This document shows, one piece after another, positions 44,457 through 55,365 of a DNA stretch of 64,000 nt. Numbering within the stretch: the stretch's first letter is position 1; the number at the start of each line of letters is the position of its first letter. The stretch comes from Gymnopilus junonius (lineage: Eukaryota > Basidiomycota > Agaricomycetes > Agaricales > Galerinaceae): positions 1-64,000 of the forward strand of contig JADNYJ010000053.1 of the NCBI GenBank assembly GCA_015501075.1, given 5' to 3'. Made by a program: the position numbers and the translations under genes. Under the pieces are notes generated by a model. The model worked only from the letters and a program-made list of their open reading frames with translations. It had not been told where the DNA came from and searched no databases.

Positions 44457-44634
44457 GGAGGTAGCTGCAGAAGATGTAAATGGACGCACCTAAAAGCTCT
44501 GGCTCCTGGTTACTTACATAAGCCCGAGATATTTGTAAAACGGGCACTTTAAAATTGACACTCAAGTCATATTGCAGCCTAAGAGAATGAAATATAATAA
44601 AAACAAATTATTAAATAGGAGGAAATACTAATAT

Positions 44635-45370
44635 TCAAATCGAGTATTTGAACCATGGGTCGTCTACAATCTCCGCCGCGGAACACCGTAAAGCAGGGTC
44701 GAGGACCAGTATCTTTCTGAGCAGTGCACTCAACATGTCTGCGTCTGGATCGTCTGTACAAGTCCGGCATACACGTTCTCGGCAAGATGTCCACCACTCA
44801 TTTGAACTACTGGGCGACACCTCAGGAGGATCAGAAAAATTGGCATACCAGTTCTCCCATCCCGGTGGCAAAACGTCCGCCATTTTTAACATTGCGTATG
44901 GAAGGGATGGCAGATAAAAGATTGGTGACCCAGTGACAATTTCGAAGATCTATGACCATACTGACTCATAAGAGGAGCAATGAGAGGGTTACACAGGACG
45001 TACCGCGGTACCAAGTGCCCAAATGTCGGCTGCAGGGTCAATGGTGGGGTTTTCGACTTTCTCGACCTTGATACTTAGCAAAAGCCACTGCAGGTGCCAG
45101 AGCTATGCATGCGCATTGAAAGCTTGGTGACGGGGTGCCTACATTATGGGCTTTAAATCGTGTTAATACAAATTTGGAATAAATTAGGACAGGGAACTTG
45201 CCAGCGCCGAAGTCCAATATCTTTGTCAGAGGGGGATCCGATGAAGCGAGCTTCAAATAGTATGCAGTGATATTACACGGTATAACTACGTAAGGGGAAG
45301 TGACACCGTCTGGTGTACTGCAGTTGTTGGTAGGACAATGGTGAGCTCGTCAACAATTTCAATCGGTCTG
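44635..45370 (-). pseudogene. SRPK-like kinase fragment (K2)
   Basis: A tandem paralogue of K1. Recognisable pieces are ELTIVLPTTAVHQTVSLPL, PLTKILDFGAG (metal motif), an exon with ADIWALGTA, and the C-lobe ADVLPPGWENWYANFSDPPE to LRKILVLDPALRCSAAEIV. The N-lobe and catalytic loop are absent. It appears to be a remnant, not an expressed kinase. Confidence 0.65.
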
Positions 45371-45643
45371 AAAGCACAGGCAGGTCCGAATGAAGGGAAT
45401 AAAAGTCTGAAGCTCAACGAAGTATGCAACGTATCCCTCGAAGAATAAGTCAGTAGACAAAAAAGACTTCGTTGCGGTAGTGTAATGCGATATCCCGGCG
45501 GCACTGGCAGTGCGGAATGGCTATAGGGTCGTCCGATTATAGCCGAATTTCTGACTCGATCAGGAGCGATGAAAAAGATTAGGAATCCCATTTCACTTGC
45601 ACCTCATTCGTATACCACATCGACATCCTGCGCCTCAAGAACT

Positions 45644-46192
45644 ATGTCAGAAACCACTATTCGTGACGCCACCCTCGCCGATCTCCCCCAAATCGTCGAG
45701 ATCATGAACTACTACATCGAAAACACCATCATCTCATTGCGCATGGAGCTGCTCACGGTGGACAAGTATCAAGAAATATTCACCTTTGTCTGCTCACAGA
45801 AACTCCCCTTTTTCATTTCCGAAACCGACGGAAGAGTTACAGGATTCGCCTACGCGTCTGGATTCCGTGCACCTGAATACCAAGGATATTGACATACAGC
45901 TGACTCGGAGATCACTATATACGTCCACCATGAATACCACAATGGAGGAGTCGGTTCTCATCTCATGAACAACCTTATAGGCGAGATAAAGAAACCAAGA
46001 AACCCGGATGCACCTGATATTAAGCAATTGCTGAGTATTATGTCGTTGAATGGAGAAGGGCCGGGGAAAGGGTATGGGTTGCGTGATTGGTATGGACGCT
46101 GGGGTTTTGTTCAAGTTGGACACTTGAAGAATGTAGGAAATAAGGACGGTAAACGGGTCGATGTTCTAATAACGCAAGCATCGTTGGAATAA
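45644..46192 (+). pseudogene. GNAT-family N-acetyltransferase with one in-frame TGA
   Basis: From ATG 45644 (MSETTIRDATLADLPQIVEI) the frame encodes a phosphinothricin/methionine-sulfoximine-type acetyltransferase: YYIENTIISLR, FISETDGRVTGFAYASGFR, ITIYVHHEYHNGGVGSHLM (acetyl-CoA loop) and YGRWGFVQVGHLKNVGNKDG. A single TGA at 45890-45892 interrupts GY-stop-HTAD, where relatives have Arg; the same frame then stays open to TAA at 46192, 182 residues in all. This is best explained by CGA->TGA. Stop-codon readthrough is possible but less likely. The enzyme would acetylate small amine substrates using acetyl-CoA. Confidence 0.8.
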
Positions 46193-46267
46193 TTATATTG
46201 GTCGTTTAAAGAGGTTTGGGGATGGACGAAGGACAAAAAAAGACACCGCACTCGTGATACAACAAGT

Positions 46268-47450
46268 TTAGAGTTCAAGATTGAATTTCAGACGACCGTC
46301 TTCGTCCTCTTCACATTTAACCTTCTCCATATTATCAACAATATAATGTGCACCACAACCTTCAATCTTCGACCGTTCGTGGCTGGTGCAGACGGCGATG
46401 ACGGTAGCACCGCTAGCAACGCCGGCACGAATCCCACTGGGCGAATCTTCGAACACCACACAGCGAGAGGCGTCGTAACCGAGGCATTCAGCAGCGAGAA
46501 GGAAGGGGTCAGGAGCCGGTTTTCCTGCCTTCAGACGATTGTTGTCGGCGGTGATGGTGACGGGAGGTGGCTTGATGCCAACGCGCTTCATGCAGCCGTA
46601 AGCTATAAATAAAATATAAGCAAAAGGATAGGCGACGGAAATAGAGCAGGACATACCATAAGTCTTAGCTCCAGAAGTGGCAATAGCATATCGACCAGCG
46701 GGGATGGAATCAATCATTTTCCTGACACCAGGCAGGATACGGACTGAGCGATCTACGCTGGCAGCTTCGAGCTGCCACGCATCGAGGACATGCTTTCGTG
46801 CCTTTTGATTCGGCTCACTAGTGTCCAGAACCGCCTCCTCATCCTCAATCGCCTCGGCTAAGTCTTCCTCATCATACACCCGAAGATGTGCGGCAAGGCT
46901 GAGCATATTGCGCAGTCGGGATCCAAAGGAGGCGCGGCGGACGTCAGAGGCAGTGAATGATGACGTTCGGGAATCAGGAGCGGAGGTGTCAGGGGTGAGA
47001 TCAGGCGTGTCAGCAGTCGAACTGGCAACTGAGCTGGCTGCCTCTAGAGGCGAACCAGAGGCGGATATAGGACTTTCGATAGTGCCACGGCCAGCAGGAA
47101 CAAGATGACCATGAAGATCGTGAGCATCGGCGAAGTACAAGATGGATTCCTCGAACCTCTCCACCTCCCGTCCGATCTCGTGGTCCTTGAGATGAGGCTT
47201 GAATTGGGAGAGGTTGTCCACAGCGCGTCTACCATGAGTGGCAGCGATGACGTAGTCTGGTTCCTGCCCTATATCTTTGGCGACTTTCGACCAGGCTGCC
47301 TCGACGGCGGCAATAGAGTCGGTCAAGGTACCATCCTAGATTAACGTAAGAAGAAGCGTCGTGAGCTTAAGTGAAGGAAAATGTAAATTCAAGGTGGAAA
47401 TTCACCATATCAAATAGAACGGTATCAGCGTAAAATATTTGAGTAGACAT
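46268..47450 (-). CDS. HAD-family sugar/glycerol-phosphate phosphatase
   Basis: Three exons (47450-47406, 47335-46657, 46602-46268) give 352 residues. The first intron splits HAD motif I, FDMDGTLTDS, just after the first catalytic Asp. Motif II is AIATSGAK, motif III is LKAGKPAPDPFLLAAE and motif IV is VVFEDSPSGIRAG. The set matches the GPP/DOG group (glycerol-3-phosphate or 2-deoxyglucose-6-phosphate phosphatases). A Ser/Thr/Asp-rich insert at about residues 95-180 is unusual; these enzymes are normally about 240-250 residues. It looks intact. Confidence 0.88.
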
Positions 47451-47706
47451 TATCGTAAGATTAATGAATAGTTGCACAGATGGTCGTGGTTGAAAAGAAA
47501 AAGAGTGAAAAAAGGAGGTAGTTAGCCTAGACTTAAGTGAATCGTGCAGTGGATAAAGGAGAAAATTTGAGTGGAGGCTATCGAAAAGTTAGAAACATCG
47601 TGTGGATATCTCTTTAAAACTCACCTAGGCCAGAAATTGTCAAAAATGACGTGGCGAGAGGATTTCCTAAACACCATATGTCATTCGCTACAACTGCAGG
47701 GCTTTA

Positions 47707-48092
47707 TTAAAGTTTTTCAAGTACCCTAGACACGAGTGGCGTCTGATTCCATTGACAACCGTGGTGTTCAGAATTCGCCCACGAGAGGGTCGACAATGTT
47801 GTCGGGAGACATGTCGTAGAATGCCACGCATCACGACTGGACCAGTGCGAACGAGATTGAGACATGTATGTTGTAGAGATGTGTGGTAAATGCACCTCTA
47901 TAAGAAACCGCTTGTCGTAGAACATGTATTGAGTAGGACGAAACTCCAACTTGAATGCCAACTTGAACGCTTTTCCAAAGGCGTTCCAGGCAAACGTGGC
48001 CTCCAAAAATTTATAACCGTTCACCGCTACATTTGAGGCCATGAAAATCAGAAATAACCGCAGACGGAGAACCGATTCGATGAGACAAAACA
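47707..48092 (-). CDS. Hypothetical protein
   Basis: From MASNVAVNGYKFLEATFAWN the frame runs through a segment rich in Phe, Lys and Ala. Either it stays open to 47707, or an intron (GT at about 47910) joins it to a shorter end (FYDMSPDNIVDPLVGEF). No family is recognised. Gene structure uncertain. Confidence 0.35.
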
Positions 48093-48415
48093 CAAAAGGG
48101 TAACGAGCAACGCGCTGTGAGGATGGAAGAGCGCAGTACAAATTCTGGTTGAAGTTTGGTCACCCCTGTGACATCGCGTGACTTGAAACTTCTTGAAACA
48201 ACGAATTACATAGAAGTAAATTTAGAGCGACGTTGGACACCATATAGGATAAATTCTCTTTGGATGGATGAACATATTTTTTCGCCTATGATCGGCAGTT
48301 ACAAGCACTTGAAGAGATTCCAAGGATCCAGTGTCCACTCGTACCGCGACGTTTCACGTGCTGGGAGAATGGTGGAATTGCCGGTTGTCAGTCACTGTCA
48401 TGCTGGTGTGTCATG

Positions 48416-48438
48416 CTGAATGATTCTGAATCATTCAG
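48416..48438. promoter_or_regulatory. Perfect 11-1-11 dyad
   Basis: CTGAATGATTC, one T, then GAATCATTCAG. It lies about 350 bp upstream of the nitroreductase start. It could bind a dimeric factor or be a chance palindrome. Confidence 0.4.
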
Positions 48439-48787
48439 AGTGAATGATGGACTTGCCTACAGCGACCACATCAACCCAGCCAAATCATCTCCTGATCATC
48501 TCTATCTCCTTGATCAAACGGTAACGCGACCGCAGTCTATTTCGTCTGACTATGCGCTCACTCAGGTCTAGGACTCCCTGACATGTGTCTCTGCTTTAGT
48601 CATGCCTTTCACGTAAGTAAGTAAAAGGCTATGAAAGATTAGTGAGATAGACTAACAGTCGAGATAGTGGACGAGCATTATTTTTGGCTTCGACTGAAGT
48701 GTATAAAGGGCTCCATGATGAAATCGATTTGAAGTAAAGGAATAGAAACGTCCCCACATCCTCAACAAGCTTACTTAGTAACCAGCA

Positions 48788-49527
48788 ATGCCATCCGCAT
48801 ACGAAGTTTCCTTCCTCGAAGCTATCAAAATTCGTCGTTCTACCCTCACACTCGCTAAAGAGTCTCCCATCTCAGACGAGCGTATCGTTCATGTCGTCAA
48901 GCATGCTATCAAGTATGCGCCCTCTCCCTTCCACGTCCAGTCGTGCCGCGCTATTGTCCTTTTCGGCGCTGAACACGATAAACTCTGGGGTTTGGGGCTG
49001 AAGCGAGCCAAGAAGTTGATGCCCCCTGAGGTCTTCGCGAGGTCCGAACCTAAGATTCAAGAATACAAAGCGGCGTATGGCACTGTATGTTTCTTTCCCG
49101 TTTCTCCAAGGAATCTCCTGAAGCTTCATTCGTTACAGGTCCTGTTCTTCGAAGACACGGAAGCTGTCAAGAAATTTCCACAGCACCTTCAGGATCTTAT
49201 CGCACAATTTCCGGAATGTTGGTGACTCTCTAATTCTCAAGTTTTGACTATTGACTAATGCCCAATATTGTAGGGAACGAACACTCTAATGGAATGAATC
49301 AGTTCATTGTCTGGACCGCCCTCGCAACGGAAGGTCTAGGTTGCAACTTGCAGCATTACCAACAAATGATTGGCAAGGACGTCGTTGAAGCGTGGAATGT
49401 ACCGCAGACATGGTCATTGCGGGCTCAACTAGTCTTTGGGAAGGCGACTGGTCCACCTCGAGGAGGTATCAACAAAGAATTTGCACCCTTCGACGATCGT
49501 ATCTTTGTTTATGGGAAGAAGGATTGA
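48788..49527 (+). CDS. Nitroreductase-like protein of the HBN1/FRM2 group
   Basis: Three exons (48788-49084, 49139-49217, 49274-49527) give 209 residues, the usual size of the family. Introns are 54 and 56 nt. The N-terminus reads MPSAYEVSFLEAIKIRRSTL; the FMN-binding family features include RRS near the start, SPFHVQSCRAIVLFG, and NGMNQFIVWTALATEGLGCN. The C-terminal part is PRGGINKEFAPFDDRIFVYG. Members are NAD(P)H-dependent flavoproteins linked in yeast to lipid signalling and oxidative stress. A TATA-like TGTATAAAGG lies about 85 bp upstream. Looks intact. Confidence 0.9.
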
Positions 49528-50473
49528 TTTTATAAATATTTGATTCTTTTCCGATGGCTATAATATCTACTAATTAATGACACATGTTCAGAATTTTGCT
49601 GTCAGGTACTCGTATGTATCCATGTAGATTTTATATGCATCCGGCTTGTTACTTGAATTCGCGTTCCAGAGTAGATAATTGCGAACTTAACTTGCGAGTT
49701 TTGCTCACATTCACAACATTGATCGTACGAGCGTCGAAGCTTAATGGAAATCCTACCCAGTTACGAAGGAATGACAAACCCCATTCGACACTTCTCGTCC
49801 GCATTCCGAGAGAACGAGTTGAATAACAAAGAGAAAAGTACAGCTCTAAATTCATGCAGTTCCGCATTTACAGAATATAAATCCTTTTAGGAACTTATAA
49901 GGTGTGTATGTCAAAAAATCCGGGTATCATACTTGTGGGGAAAAGTGAATATAACGATCGAAGATCATTGCCATAGGATAGCGGTGATAAGGCTACGCCG
50001 GTCTCGTAATATGTTATTGCCCAGGCCTTAAAGTAACAAGAGGTACAGTCGAAGTTCTAAGCGCCTAGCCAGATTGCTGGATAATATTTGCCTTGGTCGT
50101 CCAAGGCGATGACGGATGGGCGATATCATCGGAACTTCGAGTAAGAAGATGGGGCGTGCACATTTCCAGCTTTTCCACATGTCACATGGGTTTTCAACAC
50201 ACTTTCAACTGACCATTGTTCCTAAAATAAGTGCTGACGAAGACAACATCAACCAACTTTTATGTCGCGGCGGCGGCGGCATCGAGCCATTGTGGGCTCT
50301 CGCTGAGCTTGAAATTGGGTTATGTCAACGATCCGCGGGCCACACTTGGTGATCTTCTTTCTTTCTTCCCCCCATTGACCACCACGCCCCCTTCCTGAGT
50401 ACTGGTCGAAAGAGCGACACTTCCATCTCGACTTTTGCCAATAGTTATCAGTCAGTTTTAAAGAAAACGGTGA
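49528..50473. other. Intergenic, nothing recognised
   Basis: Short open frames only, including a GCGGCGGCGG run at about 50267. Confidence 0.4.
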
Positions 50474-50508
50474 GTGTACATCATTTCCGTGATTAGAAGT
50501 CAAACTGA

Positions 50509-51255
50509 TGGATTGTACAGTACCCGTATCCACAAAAGCAGTTTGATGTTCTCTGAATCAAGTCTCCAGCGCGCACCGCGCGTACGTGCTATCCCTCTTC
50601 CGCCCATGGACGTGGACTATCATGACGCGGATGTGCTACAACTTTCATTGAAGGAGAATCGCACCAATTCCCTTCCGCCCTCCCTCATTCTAAGTCCTTA
50701 TCGTCCGGACGCAGCTGCGCTGGAACCCGCTCGTTCGAAGGGTCCCTTTGCAAAACCTTCGAATGCAAGACCCCATATCTCCATTGGAAATGTTTCCGAA
50801 CGTCGAGTTGTTTATCCTCAGCCTATGGGAGACGTCAATTGGATCCCGGGAAGGAGAATTGGATAGCGGCGCGCCAGATCAACGCCTCCCAGGCAAACTC
50901 ATATCATACCCAATTCTATTCTATGAAGACACGACAGTTACCGGAACGCGAAGTCTCCCTATCCTAGGGAAAGCAACGCAGTCTTTCCATCAACGTCCAG
51001 TTGCAATCACGATTGCCTCTATATACCCCCGTATTGACTAAATCCTCTGATCCTACACTATGCTTAACAGAATGTAGAATTTCTCCCTTGAAGGTCCTAA
51101 ATTCTGCAGTTCACTTCCCCACGCGGGTTCCATTCTATCCAAATCTGTCCCCTTTAATCGCATTGCTGTGTACCCTAGCGTTCCGCTTTTCATTTATCAA
51201 TGCTCATGTGCCTTTCGTTCTGAAGGAGCGCGTCGTTCCCACTGAAATCTTGTAA
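50509..51255 (+). CDS. Hypothetical protein, structure uncertain
   Basis: Several overlapping open frames (for example PMDVDYHDADVLQLSLKENR at about 50606 and LRMQDPISPLEMFPNVELFI at about 50757) suggest a spliced or broken gene. The second piece resembles a leucine-rich-repeat segment of F-box proteins, but weakly. No firm family. Confidence 0.3.
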
Positions 51256-51480
51256 CCAACGGTAAGTGTAGTTTGATGGTTCCTTTCTCAATACTAGCCA
51301 ACTTTGAATGCCATGAGATCCAAGTGTTTCCGAGTACCTCGGTAAAATTTTTCACAACACGATGCTATCTATGCACGCAAAACTCACAGACCAGCGCTGA
51401 TAGTATTCCGGTCAGTCAATTACATCTCCTAATTAGGGTTAAATTTAATTCAACGTTTGATAGATTGTGTCTAAGAGTCA

Positions 51481-52461
51481 ATGCTGTGGGACAATTCCTT
51501 CTGCCCACGGACGAGAGACAGGCCTCTATTTAGTAGTGGGTCGGCCGGACTTAAAAGCATGTCGAGTAAGAGCTTTCATTTTTATCCCTCCCACTTTCTT
51601 CACCAATCCAAAGCCATGCAGTTAATTTGTCAATGCAAGTGCTGTCCTCAGGACCCCCCATGTAGGTGCATTGCTGTACAGCAACGAACCTCCACGTCTT
51701 ACATTCGAATAGATATGTCCATGATCAATTTTCCGTCGCCAAGTGTATACGTTACGAATATTTCCCCAAGAGCCGTACTTAACAAACATGATCGACTCGA
51801 CGTAGAAAACGCGGCTTGCATGAAAATGAAGCACATCGAGAAGCCTTCGGAGACAGAACAATCCAGTTCAGATACAACATATTCACTCCTATTTTCGGAT
51901 TCTATTCATCAACCCCCGCCTCTTGTGAAGCCTCGCCCGCTCCCTCTGCCTTCATTGGCCACAGAGCCCATTTTAATTCATCCTCTACTGACTTACTCAC
52001 CTTCTCGTCCCCAAATCCAATACGAAATCGGTTCATGTCTTTCTACGATAAACCTCCCGTCTGAATCAATAAAAGACGGATATAAACTCTGGAACCGTCA
52101 GCCTGCCATGGATCCGCCTGATGTAGGGTCCCTCACGATCCGAATGGCTGGAGTGTCCAGGCCTATCATTATATTCCCCGCCACGACGAATGACAGCGTG
52201 GTGACCGTCGAGGATGTGCTCAAGGTTGTACACCGTAATGTCCTTGTGGCTGTTCATGATGATCCCTGGTGGATTAATAGGCTTCAGCGGCGGCTAAAGG
52301 GACACGCAAGTGGGCTCCCTGGCCGTTCGAACCACGCCGGGTGCGTAAGCTGCTTCCATAGCGGCTTATGGTGGGGTGGCCTATATCCGAGCCCCGACGA
52401 AAGAGACGTTTGGATCCTGCATACAGAGGGTAGTACCGGAAATCTCCCTCGGAGTCTCTAA
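51481..52461 (+). CDS. DUF6699-type protein D2
   Basis: A 326-codon open frame, intronless as read; internal starts at MSSKSFHFYPSHF or MSMINFPSPSVYV are possible. The C-terminal 160 residues fit the DUF6699 pattern: ILIHPLLTYSPSRPQIQYEI, MDPPDVGSLTIRMAGVSRP, IIIFPATTND, VTVEDVLKVVHRNVLVAV, then GLWWGGLYPSPDERDVWIL. The family is abundant in mushroom-forming fungi and has no known function. It is one of four members within about 9 kb. Confidence 0.75.
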   Translation: MLWDNSFCPRTRDRPLFSSGSAGLKSMSSKSFHFYPSHFLHQSKAMQLICQCKCCPQDPPCRCIAVQQRTSTSYIRIDMSMINFPSPSVYVTNISPRAVLNKHDRLDVENAACMKMKHIEKPSETEQSSSDTTYSLLFSDSIHQPPPLVKPRPLPLPSLATEPILIHPLLTYSPSRPQIQYEIGSCLSTINLPSESIKDGYKLWNRQPAMDPPDVGSLTIRMAGVSRPIIIFPATTNDSVVTVEDVLKVVHRNVLVAVHDDPWWINRLQRRLKGHASGLPGRSNHAGCVSCFHSGLWWGGLYPSPDERDVWILHTEGSTGNLPRSL

Positions 52462-53744
52462 ATGACGAGGTACCAACTATTTCTAAGCAATTCAATGTGT
52501 ATTTTAAAGCAACAGGGATATGCAGCGACTAAAATAAACATCTGATCTGGAAAAATATACGAACTGGGTATCAACCAATTGATACTTCAGACAACGAACA
52601 CGCAACGTGAGCCATGTCTTGACAGAGAAGCCGTGCCGGACTTCACGGCTGCGCAAAGCGTGCTGGAATTGGGATACTTAATGATTGCTCGCCGTAAGGT
52701 GTGGCAGCGCTTGTCAAAGCCGCGGGCAATGCGTTTTAAACATTAATATCCAGGGGCTCACTATCGCTATCATCAATTTCTACCAAGAATAACTGATCGC
52801 TGATGCAGTGAAGTTGCAAGAATCCGTTAACCACATGACAGAATGACAGACTGTCAGAAGTAAGTTTCACTCAGATGACTTGTTCTAACAGATCTTATCA
52901 TGGTTTGCAACTTTTCAAACCTGAAGACAGGTCGAATGTCGTACTCGGCAGACCTTCTGGACACTGATTTCTCCAGAACCAAACTTTGTTTATTCACTGA
53001 TGTATCAAAATTGAGCATTGGCCATAAGTACTCTTGGCGTTAGTGCCGTTTACTTTGTATACATAAAAGTTGCCAATCCGCCGATACGTAAGTCGACCTA
53101 ATTCTGCCCGCCAAAGTGTTCCAATTCTCTGGCTATTTTCTTCCTTTTAGAACCTAAACCCCGAGTTATTACCACATACTTATGTAGAGTCGATAAAATA
53201 AATTGCACGGTACACCAGGAAGCCGAGAGAATGTCAATTTTCCAAGAGTATGAGCTTGCTTCCACGATATAGATATCAAAGAAAACTGGCCTAAGCCTGC
53301 AATCAGCTCTCTGACTCATGTGCATTCATCTTGGCTGTAGTGTTAATAGAGCGTAAGCCAATGACATGCTTACGCCAGAGCTACGCATCGCCATGTGTGC
53401 CGTGCGGCTGCATGTCAAGCTGCCAAAAATATATTACATCTCCAAGCACGCATCGTCATTGGTCCGAGTTGTGGAGGCTGTCTGGAATGCCGGAGGAATG
53501 GCCAGAGCCAAGTTGAGCAAAGTTTAAAGCAGGAAGGAGATCGCGGCACCGTATACCTAGTAGCTTCTTCATATAAGCCAAGGATTTACGTCCGTTCTTC
53601 CCTCTATTTTCTCTTGAACTCACTCACTGTGAAATCGTGGAAAAGTCCCACTACCCTTTCGAGCAACACGACCACAAACCACCTTAGCCCACTCTCTTAA
53701 CTACGATCCACTTCTTTTTCAATCTATGCCGTCCCACATGTCTG
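52462..53744. other. Intergenic, nothing recognised
   Basis: CpG-normal DNA with only short open frames. Confidence 0.4.
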
Positions 53745-54398
53745 TTGGAAGGAAAGAACCAACCGCCATGTAAGCGTGATATTCTCATCAACGCATTCAA
53801 GCTAACGATAGAGACAAGGTCCAAGTATGACAAAGGGCCGGACGATTCAGATAAACCCCCTGACTTGCCGCCTTTGCGTACCATCTCACTCCCGCCATTG
53901 TCCAATAAACCTATTGCTATAAACCCCCTTTTGCACCACTCTCCTCGGGGACCACACATTCTATATAACGTCCTTTCTTTGCCATTTTCCGCGATTCTTG
54001 CGGCTGGTGTCAAACAGGATAATCACCTCTACAATTGGCTTACTCATCCAGCCATGTATCCCATCGACGTTGGTTCAATAACTCTTCGGCTTAGAGGACT
54101 TGATAGACCTATCGTTGTCTTCCCCTCTATCCTACCAGACATCCAGGTTGTTACAATTTACGATGTTTTACTCGCTGTTCATTCAATTTTTCGCGGAGCG
54201 GAGAGAAACCAGCATGAGGAGTCTCACTGGGAACAGGGCGGGAACTCAGCACACATTCTTTTCAACCGCAAGGATACAACAGTTTACCGTTTAGGAGCAA
54301 AGGAGCGTCCTATTCCAGAAGGAATAGAGTGGAGAGGGTTATGTGCAAGCCTTGCTGAACCGGATGTCTGGGATCTTTATCTATACCCGTGGAATTAA
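53745..54398 (+). CDS. DUF6699-type protein D3
   Basis: A 217-codon single exon starting MEGKNQPPCKRDILINAF. DUF6699 pattern: IAINPLLHHSPRGPHILYNV, MYPIDVGSITLRLRGLDRP, IVVFPS, VTIYDVLLAVHSIF, then IEWRGLCASLAEPDVWDLYL. Length and motif order match D2 without its N-terminal extension. Function unknown. Looks intact. Confidence 0.8.
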   Translation: MEGKNQPPCKRDILINAFKLTIETRSKYDKGPDDSDKPPDLPPLRTISLPPLSNKPIAINPLLHHSPRGPHILYNVLSLPFSAILAAGVKQDNHLYNWLTHPAMYPIDVGSITLRLRGLDRPIVVFPSILPDIQVVTIYDVLLAVHSIFRGAERNQHEESHWEQGGNSAHILFNRKDTTVYRLGAKERPIPEGIEWRGLCASLAEPDVWDLYLYPWN

Positions 54399-54886
54399 CC
54401 GCGACGAAGAGATTTAGAATTACCGTACTGTAGGAAAATCCAACCAATTTACAAGGCGAGGGCAATTCTATTGGAGCATAGTAACTTTGAGTGGTTCTTC
54501 GGTTATTGCTATATTCATAAATAATGTTCGAACGGAGAAAAAAGGTCCATCCTCAACAAATAGAGTTATTCGCTGCCTTAGCAAGGCTGAACATACTTTT
54601 ATTGCAAATAGACATTATCATGTTTCGTCTGAAGAGCTCTAAGCACAGCACATAGTGCAACCAGGCTACTAACCTCCCGGCCCAGTCGTCCACAAATATT
54701 ACATTTAGGTATGCATCATTTTAACATTCCGGAAAGATATGAAATTTAGGGAGCACATTATACAGGGCCTTAACCAGGACTATGCACTGCAATCCACTGC
54801 AGTCCCACTGCAGAGTCAGCCGCAGCCGCCGGGGAGCCCAGAGTTCGTTGATACGGCACTATCACGTGCATCACTTGCGTCGATCG

Positions 54887-54932
54887 TTGATGTGCAATTT
54901 TATATACAGCTTCGTCCAATTGCACATCAACA
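54887..54932. other. Hairpin with 14-bp perfect stem
   Basis: GTTGATGTGCAATT (54887-54900) is the exact reverse complement of 54919-54932, around an 18-nt loop containing TATATA. It lies about 430 bp upstream of the permease start. Confidence 0.6.
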
Positions 54933-55365
54933 AAGCGGAATCCGCTTCGTCTCTGCCAGTAAGGTCATCTCTTGATTCCTGTACTTGTCGTTACGTTCTC
55001 TATCTCGGGAAACTATGTGTTCCTTCTATCAGACCTCGGAGTCTCCTGTTGTCTATGTTCCTAATTGCGAAATTGTTACCCGGGTTCATTGCTCATTTGA
55101 AGCGCTAAAAGCCTCAATTTTGATCTCGAATAAGGAATGCGACGAAGAAGTTACTATACGGCCATATTCAGGAACGCCAATTTACCATTGGTAAGCCTGG
55201 TTCTTCTTTGGATTGAAATAGACCTTCCCTTACGGACGTCAAGATAAGCCTCGCCATCCATGTCTAAAATTGCGTTCTTCAAGGTGGATATAAGGCTATT
55301 CACAAATGCCTCATGATCGCTTAGGACCTCCTCTATCTTGCACGACCCAAACGTTCAGTCGAACA

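Noticed and set aside
54739..55194. Overlapping open frames upstream of the permease
   Set aside because: Three frames overlap, none resembles a protein family, and they lie in a promoter-like spacer.
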